Shown piece by piece: positions 20,313 to 27,043 of a stretch of DNA of 64,000 nt. A program made the translations under genes and the position numbers. Source of the DNA: Trichodesmium sp002260545 (lineage in GTDB: Bacteria > Cyanobacteriota > Cyanobacteriia > Cyanobacteriales > Microcoleaceae); contig NZ_JBNHEQ010000337.1 in the NCBI RefSeq assembly GCF_050016015.1, positions 1-64,000 of the forward strand. Reading direction: 5' to 3'. The first letter of the stretch is position 1, and each line of letters opens with the position of its first letter. The notes beneath the pieces were generated by a model. The model was not told where the DNA came from, searched no databases, and worked only from the letters and a program-made list of their open reading frames with translations.

Positions 20313-20381
20313 TAACCTCTTCCTAAAAGGGAAGGGAGAGGTAATTATCAATTATCAATTATTAATTATTCATTAATAAAC

Positions 20382-21236
20382 TTATCCTTTAACGGCACCT
20401 GCAGTAATACCTTGAACAATTCGCCGTTGAGCTATTAATACTAAAATTACTAAAGGAAATGTACCTGTTACTGTTGCTGCAGCAATTGGCCCATAAGGAA
20501 TGTCAAACAGAGAAGTACCACCTATTTGAGCAACTGCAACGGGAATAGTATACATTTCTGAACGAGTAATAAAAGTCAGGGCAAAAATAAATTCATTCCA
20601 AGCAAAAATAAAGGTTAAAATTCCTGTAGTTACTAATGCTGGAATTGTTAGAGGTAAAACAATATTCCACAACATAGAAATTGTGTTGTAACCATCTATT
20701 TTTGCCGAGTCTTCTATATCTTTTGGTAACTGTTGGAAAAAGCTTCTTAAAACCAGAATTGTTAGAGGTAAATTAATGCCTGTGTAAGGAATAATTAAAG
20801 CTATATAATTATTCCCTAAACCAATAGCTCTAATAATTTCTAACAGTCCTAAAAATAACAACACATAAGGAAACAGACTGACGATTAAAACACAGGCAAT
20901 AATGATATTTTCTCCAGGTATTTTTAACCGCGCCAAAACATAAGCAGCAGGCGCTCCTATTCCTAAACAAATAATTGTCGAAATAATAGAAACAAAAGCA
21001 CTATTAAAAATATAGCGAATAAAACCCCAACCGAGACTAAGATAGTGGTCAAAAGTTAATTGGTTTGGGGAGGGAAAATAGACATTAGGAACTGCTGATA
21101 TTGCTTCATTAGTTTTGAAAGAAGTTAATAATTGCCATAAAACAGGAGCAAGGCAAAATATGACAGTTAAAACCACACTTATCCACAGAATAATTCTACC
21201 TATTTTGATTGAAGATTGATGTTTTGATATAGACAT
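20382..21236 (-). CDS. Sugar ABC transporter permease (MalG type)
   Basis: Inner-membrane subunit of 284 aa with about six transmembrane segments. The coupling motif DSAKIDGYNTISMLWNIVLP (EAA loop) identifies a CUT1 permease and contacts the ATPase. The C-terminus AQRRIVQGITAGAVKG is the usual MalG-type end. It follows the MalF-type permease on the same strand, but 382 bp of repeats lie between them, so they may not share a simple transcript. The order binding protein, MalF type, MalG type matches cyanobacterial ggtBCD-like and trehalose/maltose clusters; the substrate cannot be read. Confidence 0.92.
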   Translation of the reverse strand: MSISKHQSSIKIGRIILWISVVLTVIFCLAPVLWQLLTSFKTNEAISAVPNVYFPSPNQLTFDHYLSLGWGFIRYIFNSAFVSIISTIICLGIGAPAAYVLARLKIPGENIIIACVLIVSLFPYVLLFLGLLEIIRAIGLGNNYIALIIPYTGINLPLTILVLRSFFQQLPKDIEDSAKIDGYNTISMLWNIVLPLTIPALVTTGILTFIFAWNEFIFALTFITRSEMYTIPVAVAQIGGTSLFDIPYGPIAAATVTGTFPLVILVLIAQRRIVQGITAGAVKG

Positions 21237-21618
21237 TTTTGATTCCTCATTTTAACTTTTTACTTTGAGCTTTTAATACCATTTTGAAACAAAAATGCTA
21301 TATTTAGCAGACACTTTAATTATTAAGTAATTAACACTTGCTCTTTAACTTTTTTGATAATTATTAGCCAGGAGCGTGTTATATCATGTCCGGTTGAACA
21401 GTGATAAATAAATAATTACGGAGGAGTCAGGAGTCAGGAGTCAGGAGTCAAGAGGGAAGAAAGAATAACAGGAGAAGAAGGAGAAGAAGGAGAAAATTTT
21501 TTTATAACTAATTATCCGGACATGATATTAATTATTCTTATGTTTACTTCTCCCCCACTCCCCCACTCCCCTACTCTCTTACTCCCCCACTCCCCCACTC
21601 TCTTACTCCTCTGCTCCC
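21237..21618. repeat. Repeat-filled spacer within the ABC cluster
   Basis: ATATCATGTCCGG (21382-21394) and its exact complement CCGGACATGATAT (21526-21538) form 13-bp terminal inverted repeats. They enclose GGAGTCA heptamers and GAAGAAGGA repeats. Beyond them lies a CCCCCACT/CCCCTACT octamer tract (about 21548-21650) that runs into the permease gene. No gene. Confidence 0.7.
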
Positions 21619-22542
21619 CTACTCCCCTACTCCCCTACTCCCCTGCTCAAATGCGGTAGTAGCGATCGCCACTGCAAGAATTAATAATAGAAAAGTTACT
21701 ACTACTAAAGAAGCTCCATAACCAAAGTCTAAATAACGTCTAATAGTAGCATAAATATAGATAGAAATTGTTTCTGTGGCTCCAGCGGGTCCACCTCCAG
21801 TCATTACTTGTACTAAGTCAAAAATACCGAATGCTTGAGCAAATCTGAATAACAAAGCAATTATTATTTGTGGCATTAATAATGGGATAGTAATTTGTTG
21901 AAAACTCTGTATTGGGTTGGCTCCATCAATAGCATGAGCTTCATATAAATCAGAAGAAATTGATTGTAAACCTGCCAATAAAATAATGGCAATAAATGGC
22001 GTTGTTTTCCAAACATCAGCAATAATCATTGCCAACATTGCTCGGAATGGATCGCCTAACCAAGTAATATTTGTTTGAATGAATCCTAAACGGAGAAGTA
22101 TATCATTAACTATGCCAAATTGGTCGTTAAAAATCCACGCCCAACCTAACCCAATAGCTGCAGTTGGTAATGACCAAGGAATGAGATTAATAGTACGAAC
22201 AAAACCTCTACCTCGGAATGATTTATCTAAGATTAAAGCGATGCTCATTCCTAATATTAATTCTAAGAAAATGGAGCAAGCTGTAAATATTGTTGTGTTC
22301 CATAAAGTTTGCCAAAAACGACCATCAGTTAATATTCTGTTGTAGTTAGTTAAGCCGGAAAAAATAGGCTTTAATTCTGTACCAAGATTTTGTGTAAATA
22401 GACTTAACCAAAGAGCGCGACCAATTGGATAAGCAAATACAAATAGTAATATGAGAATGGCTGGGGTTATTAATAGCCATCCTGTGAATTTTTCTCTTTT
22501 TTCAAGAGAATTGAGAATAGAAGTAGTTTGGGAATTTTTCAT
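21619..22542 (-). CDS. Sugar ABC transporter permease (MalF type)
   Basis: Inner-membrane subunit of 307 aa with six predicted membrane helices and the coupling motif EAHAIDGANPIQSFQQITIP. The N-terminus is MKNSQTTSILNSLEKREK. The last nine residues (EQGSRGVGE) and the stop codon are encoded by the GGGGAGTA octamer array, so the original end has been replaced or extended. The first 19 codons and the upstream region exist in three tandem copies (22487-23440); only the copy at 22542 keeps the ATG. It works with the MalG-type permease, the binding protein at 23856 and an ATPase, probably the one at 15673. Confidence 0.92.
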   Translation of the reverse strand: MKNSQTTSILNSLEKREKFTGWLLITPAILILLFVFAYPIGRALWLSLFTQNLGTELKPIFSGLTNYNRILTDGRFWQTLWNTTIFTACSIFLELILGMSIALILDKSFRGRGFVRTINLIPWSLPTAAIGLGWAWIFNDQFGIVNDILLRLGFIQTNITWLGDPFRAMLAMIIADVWKTTPFIAIILLAGLQSISSDLYEAHAIDGANPIQSFQQITIPLLMPQIIIALLFRFAQAFGIFDLVQVMTGGGPAGATETISIYIYATIRRYLDFGYGASLVVVTFLLLILAVAIATTAFEQGSRGVGE

Positions 22543-23440
22543 AGATTTTCTTAAGGGAGTAATATCAATATCGTAGGGGTTTGGTCTCCAAACCCCCTAC
22601 CAAAGTAGGAGCTTTTGCCAAAGCTGAAATTGAAATTTATAGTAACCTTTCAATCAACAAAAATTTACAGCATATTCCAGGTATCTGAGGTACAAACATT
22701 AACCTTTAAATATTTGTAGTGGGGCATCTTACCCCCTATTAATATATAACAACACGCTTATGTTGTAACATTTTATCGTAGGGGTTTGGTCTCCAAACCC
22801 ATTAATTTTTCTCTGGTTTCAAGGGAATTTGGAATAGAAGTAGTTTGGGAATTTTTCAGAGATTTTTTTAAGGGAGTAATATCAATATTGTAGGGCTTTG
22901 GTGACCAAACTCCCTACCAAAGTAGGAGCTTTTGCCAATACTGAAATTAAAATTTATAGTAACCTTTCAATCAACAAAAAATTACAGCAGATTCCAGGTA
23001 TCCGAGGTACAAATATTAACCTTTAAATCTTTGTAGTGCGGGCTGGAATGCCCGCTATTAAGATATAGTAACACCCTTATGTTGTAACATTTTATTGTAG
23101 GGGTTTGGTCTCCAAACCCATTAATTTTTCTCTGGTTTCAAGGGAATTAGTAATAGAAGTAGTTTGGGAATTTTTCAGAGATTTTTTTAAGGGAGTAATA
23201 TCAATATTGTAGGGCTTTGGTGACCAAACTCCCTACCAAAGTAGGAGCTTTTGCCAATACTGAAATTAAAATTTATAGTAACCTTTCAATCAACAAAAAA
23301 TTACAGCAGATTCCAGATATGTGAGGTACAAACATTAACCTTTAAATCTTTGTAGTGCGGGCTGGAATGCCCGCTATTAAGATATAGCAATACCCTTATG
23401 TTGTAACATTTTATTGTAGGGGTTTGGTCTCCAAACCTCT
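22487..23440 (-). repeat. Three tandem copies of a 317-319 bp unit (permease 5' end plus upstream region)
   Basis: Units start at 22487, 22804 and 23123. The first holds the real start of the MalF-type permease. In units 2 and 3 the start codon is changed (CAT to CAG on the plus strand) and small differences accumulate. Units 2 and 3 resemble each other more than unit 1. Each unit contains two GTAGGGGTTTGG/CCAAACCC-type motifs. Confidence 0.9.
22573..22600. repeat. GTAGGGGTTTGG palindrome
   Basis: GTAGGGGTTTGGTCTCCAAA followed by CCCCCTAC, a near-perfect palindrome. Related copies lie near 22790, 22890, 23097, 23209, 23415, 25450, 60207 and 62619. Confidence 0.75.
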
Positions 23441-23562
23441 ATACTTTTTTTCACAAATCATTCCATATTGCTATACCTGATTGAAATTCTAATTTACAGT
23501 AATTTTTCAATAAAAAAAATCAAGGTAGAGGAACTGCTGAAAATTATCATCGGAGTGTTAGA

Positions 23563-23707
23563 AGAAACCGGGTTTATGGGAGGTAGATGTTAGGTGGTGA
23601 GTCATTGAATATAAACCCGGTTTCTAGTTTCTATATTTATTATAAGAAACCGGGTTTATGGGAGGTAGATGTTAGGTGGTGAGTCATTGAATATAAACCC
23701 GGTTTCT
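23563..23707. mobile_element. Two tandem copies of a MITE-like element with AGAAACCGGGTTT ends
   Basis: Copies at 23563-23625 and 23645-23707, each 63 bp, with 13-bp perfect inverted ends AGAAACCGGGTTT/AAACCCGGTTTCT and the same inner sequence. Single relatives occur at 31416-31478 and 53346-53406. No transposase gene is present in the window. Confidence 0.7.
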
Positions 23708-23764
23708 CTGCTTTTTTAATAACCTTTTTAACTATTATTAGCGAGTAGCGTGTTAATTTTTTGT

Positions 23765-23848
23765 GTAGGGACGTTTTGCTAACGCAAAGCTCCGCTTTAT
23801 ATGTCGGCGACAACGGAAAACGCATTTTTGCCTGTGCAACGTCCCTAC
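23765..23848. repeat. Long GTAGGGACGTT element
   Basis: Starts GTAGGGACGTT and ends AACGTCCCTAC with about 60 bp between, including an inner GCTAACGCAAAGC pairing. Lies just past the 3' end of the binding-protein gene. Confidence 0.6.
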
Positions 23849-23855
23849 TACTCCC

Positions 23856-25226
23856 CTACTCCCCTACTCCCCTTCCTCCTAACAAAACACGAGTTTCTCT
23901 AGCTGCAGCTTTCATTGCTGACTCTGGTGTACGGGAACCTGTTAGAGCAGCACTCAAATAACGTTGTAAAATATCAGATGCTTGAGCATATTGAGGAATA
24001 GGAGGACGTAATACAGAATTATTTACTACTGGGAATAAATTTGGTAAATAAGGAAATTTTTCCAGCAGGATAGGGTTATTAAAAAGTGATTTTCTCGCCG
24101 GAACAAATCCTGTTTCTAAAATAAATTTTCTTTGCACTTCTGGTTTATTGAAGTATTGAATAACCTCCCAAGCTTCCTCTGGATGTTTTGTAGTTTTAGC
24201 TATTCCTAAACCCCATCCTCCTAAACAAGCTCCACTATTTTTTCCTGGAGCATGAACCATTGGTTTAATATCAAAATTTCCAGCTATTTTTGATGTTGAT
24301 TCTGATGCTAATGGATAAACATAAGGCCAATTACGCAGAAAAACTGTATTACCACTTTGGAATAAACGACGGGTTTCTTCTTCTGCATAAGTAGTAACTC
24401 CAGGAGGAGAAATTCCCTGACTAATATTTTGGCGTAAAAAATCTACTGCTTTAATAGCTTCTGGTTTATCTAAACCTACTTCATTTGTTTCTAAATTTAC
24501 CCAAAAACCACCATAACCTTCCAGAATTTCGATAAACATTGCTGATAAACCTTCGTATTGTTTACCTTGCCAAACATAACCCCATTCAACTAATCCTTGT
24601 TTTTGCAATTCTTGGGATATTTTGATTATTTCTGCAAAGGTATTAGGGGGTTCAAATCCACCTTTTTTTAATAAGTCGGTGCGATAATAAAGCATTCCTC
24701 CACCAGAATTTAATGGCATTCGATAGAGTTTGTCTTGATAAATTCCGCCTGCAACGTCTCCTTGTAAATATATTTTTTGTAATTGTTGGATATCGACTTT
24801 TTCTGAAAGGTCTTTTAACCAGTTAGCAGCAGCAAATTTTGGCACCCAAACTATATCCATATAAACTAAGTCATAAGGAGAATCTCCTAGTAAAAAAGAA
24901 GATGTATATAAATCTTCTACTAGGTTAGTATCATTAGGACCTTTGACAATTTCCAGGTTAATATTTGGGTGAGTTTTGTTAAATTCTGCTTGAAGTGGTT
25001 CCCAGAAACTAGCTTCTAGAGCTTGGATTAATACTTGGATAGTTACAGGTTTTTCCTGAGTTTGTGCAGGTAGGATTGATATACATAAAATACTCAGGAA
25101 AGTTGCTAAAATTAAGATGGTTATTTGGAATTGTTTTTTTAGTCTAATGCTCAAGAATTTTAACCAGGTATAAATTTTGGGTTTGAGTTTTTCTAGAATA
25201 GGATTTAAAAAATTAGTATATTTCAT
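23856..25226 (-). CDS. Sugar ABC transporter substrate-binding protein
   Basis: Extracytoplasmic solute-binding protein of 456 aa, family 1. After a positively charged N-terminus a hydrophobic segment (about residues 35-52, ITILILATFLSILCISILPA) gives the export signal; I see no clear lipobox. The mature part shows typical elements: TIQVLIQALEASFWEPLQAE, DLVYMDIVWVPKFAAANWL, MPLNSGGGMLYYRTDLLKKG and GGWGLGIAKTTKHPEEAWEV. It would deliver a sugar or sugar-like compatible solute to the permeases downstream. The final residues GGRGVGE and the TAG stop are provided by a GGGGAGTA array, the same ending as the MalF-type permease. The 5' spacing to the permease is about 1.3 kb because of the tandem triplication. 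Confidence 0.9.
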   Translation of the reverse strand: MKYTNFLNPILEKLKPKIYTWLKFLSIRLKKQFQITILILATFLSILCISILPAQTQEKPVTIQVLIQALEASFWEPLQAEFNKTHPNINLEIVKGPNDTNLVEDLYTSSFLLGDSPYDLVYMDIVWVPKFAAANWLKDLSEKVDIQQLQKIYLQGDVAGGIYQDKLYRMPLNSGGGMLYYRTDLLKKGGFEPPNTFAEIIKISQELQKQGLVEWGYVWQGKQYEGLSAMFIEILEGYGGFWVNLETNEVGLDKPEAIKAVDFLRQNISQGISPPGVTTYAEEETRRLFQSGNTVFLRNWPYVYPLASESTSKIAGNFDIKPMVHAPGKNSGACLGGWGLGIAKTTKHPEEAWEVIQYFNKPEVQRKFILETGFVPARKSLFNNPILLEKFPYLPNLFPVVNNSVLRPPIPQYAQASDILQRYLSAALTGSRTPESAMKAAARETRVLLGGRGVGE

Positions 25227-25714
25227 TATTTTGGTAGGCGCAAGAATTAAAAATGACCTCTATAGCACTCCTAAATAGGTCTTCAACAATTAATTATTAA
25301 TTATTAATTATTACCTCTTCTGTAATAGAGGGATTGCCTAAAAGGAATTTTTTTTTCTTTTTTCTCCATGAATGGAGAGACTTTATACCTTGATTTTTCG
25401 GTAACAGATATAATATAGTAATCCTAAATGATTTGTGAGAAAAAACAGTAGGGGTTTGGTCTCCAAATCACTTAATGCTTGGGTTTGGAGACCAAACTCC
25501 TACAATAAAACATTACAACCTATTTAGGATTGCTATAGTAATAATAACATCTCCGGTAAAAAGACCAAAAATTAGAGGTGGGATTTGGAGAAGTTTTTGT
25601 TTTGGTTTCTTTTGGTTGAAAGTGAGTTTATTAAATTATTTTAAAGTCTGCCAAAAGTTATCCGAATAATCATGTTAGCCTAAAGAAAAACTCTTTTTTT
25701 ATAAAATATGATAG
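25227..25714. other. Spacer with palindromes, no gene
   Basis: AATTATTAATT repeats near 25287-25312, then two facing motifs GTAGGGGTTTGGTCTCC (25450) and GGAGACCAAACTCCTAC (about 25486-25502). I see no convincing coding frame. Confidence 0.55.
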
Positions 25715-25948
25715 ATGAATTTTACAATTATTAGTGAAATTACTAATATTGAAATAATTGCAGTTAGTAATTCCATTCGCAATTTAGAAAGATTAAATAA
25801 AACATAAGGGAAAGGGCGTTGGCGTAAATTAAAAGGAGTAGCTAGGATTTGTCTTGACAACGGCAGAATTAGAGTTGCTGAATTACACTGGTATGAAGCT
25901 CACGGAATTGGTAAAAAAGAGATTAAACGTAAATTTTATTTGGATTAA
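25715..25948 (+). pseudogene. Small conserved cyanobacterial gene broken by a TAA codon
   Basis: ATG at 25715 and TAA at 25946 bound a 78-codon frame with one premature TAA at 25805-25807 (after LERLNKT). Reading through gives GKGRWRKLKGVARICLDNG and IRVAELHWYEAHGIGKKE, a pattern I recognise from an unnamed small protein common in cyanobacteria, where a Tyr usually stands at the stop position. The gene directly downstream (5 bp gap) is its usual partner. Function unknown; a toxin-antitoxin-like role has not been shown to my knowledge. Confidence 0.65.
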
Positions 25949-25953
25949 AAACT

Positions 25954-26187
25954 ATGAATAATCTGAAAGCTGAAGCTCAATTTGCAGTCTGTATTAATAA
26001 TAAAGATTATCCTGCTTCTTTGGAATTACATAAAATTTATGTCGCTTTAACTGATGAAGAGGCAATCAAAGATGGCGATCTAAGAATAGTTGATGAAAGT
26101 GGAGAATATGATCTTTATCCTGCCGATTATTTTGTAATAATTGAACTACCAAAAGTTGTTCAAGATTCTGTTTTGGCTATGGCTTAA
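25954..26187 (+). CDS. Small conserved hypothetical protein, partner of the broken gene upstream
   Basis: Acidic 77-aa protein (contains AQFAVCINNKDYPASLELHK, LRIVDESGEYDLYPADYF and a hydrophobic VIIELPKVV end). It is known as a frequent unnamed companion of the gene type at 25715 in cyanobacteria. Start at 25954, 5 bp after the upstream stop, implies one transcript. No membrane segment or catalytic motif visible. Confidence 0.7.
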   Translation: MNNLKAEAQFAVCINNKDYPASLELHKIYVALTDEEAIKDGDLRIVDESGEYDLYPADYFVIIELPKVVQDSVLAMA

Positions 26188-26363
26188 TTAAGTTATTACT
26201 TGAAGGCGAATAATTCATAGATAAACAAAATCAAACTCTCAACTAGGAAATTTATTTTGAACGACTACTTATAATAGACTTGTACTTAATTGACAATCTG
26301 CTGAATGCTTACAATTATTCTCCCAAAACATCTAAAATCATCATAGATACTCAGGAATAAACT

Positions 26364-26690
26364 ATGAAATTAAAAGATTTAGAATCCCAACTTTTGGCGC
26401 TAACTCCAGCAGAAAAATTTCAAGCTATCCAACTTTTAACTCAAAGTTTAGCTAATAGTTGGTCTGGTATTGAAAAGACCCCTGGTGTTTGTGGAGGTGA
26501 TGCTTGTATTGCTGGTACTCGTATACCTGTTTGGGTATTAGTTAATGCTCGTCGTTTGGGTGTGAGTGAGTCGGAGTTGCTGCAAGACTATCCCAGTCTC
26601 CAAGCAGTGGATCTAGTTAATGCTTGGACTTATGCTGAGGTATATTCTCAGGATATTGAGTCAGCTATTCGAGAAAATGAGGAGATTTAA
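26364..26690 (+). CDS. DUF433-family antitoxin-like protein
   Basis: Protein of 108 aa. The first 40 residues are helical (LKDLESQLLALTPAEKFQAI); the DUF433 domain follows with TPGVCGGDACIAGTRIPVWV and ESELLQDYPSLQAVDLVNAW. DUF433 proteins are winged-HTH-like antitoxins usually encoded just before a DUF5615 PIN-like toxin, which is the case here (3 bp spacing). It probably binds the toxin and represses its own promoter. Confidence 0.87.
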   Translation: MKLKDLESQLLALTPAEKFQAIQLLTQSLANSWSGIEKTPGVCGGDACIAGTRIPVWVLVNARRLGVSESELLQDYPSLQAVDLVNAWTYAEVYSQDIESAIRENEEI

Positions 26691-26693
26691 TTT

Positions 26694-27035
26694 GTGGCAC
26701 GTCTCTATGCTGACGAACAGTTTCCTAAACGGGTTGTGGAATTGCTGAGAACTTTTGGTCACGATGTTCTCACAGTACAAGAAGCAGGATTAGCTAATCA
26801 AAAGATTCCCGATCTAGAGGTACTAGCTTTTGCTACTCAAAATGAACGTGCAGTTTTAACTTTAAATCGAGTTGACTTTTTTCGACTGCATCGTACCGTA
26901 TCAAATCATGGGGGTATTATTGCTTGCAAAGATGATTTTGATAGAGAAAGAATGGCTAACAGAATTAATGATGCAATTTCTGCTCAAGAAACATTAACAG
27001 ATCAATTGATTCGAGTTAAACGTCCACAGCAATAA
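26694..27035 (+). CDS. DUF5615-family PIN-like protein (putative toxin)
   Basis: Protein of 113 aa starting with GTG 3 bp after the DUF433 gene. Typical features are LYADEQFPKRVVELLRTFGH (first acidic residue), LTVQEAGLANQKIPDLEVLA, and NERAVLTLNRVDFFRLHR (central acidic residue). Members are PIN-fold, Mut7-C-like nucleases proposed to be ribonuclease toxins of type II pairs. It lies 8 bp before pbpC, probably only by chance. Confidence 0.87.
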   Translation: MARLYADEQFPKRVVELLRTFGHDVLTVQEAGLANQKIPDLEVLAFATQNERAVLTLNRVDFFRLHRTVSNHGGIIACKDDFDRERMANRINDAISAQETLTDQLIRVKRPQQ

Positions 27036-27043
27036 AACTTATT

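Noticed and set aside
23640..23961. Short frames over the palindromes near the binding-protein gene
   Set aside because: They cover MITE-like repeats and the GGGGAGTA array and have no family likeness.
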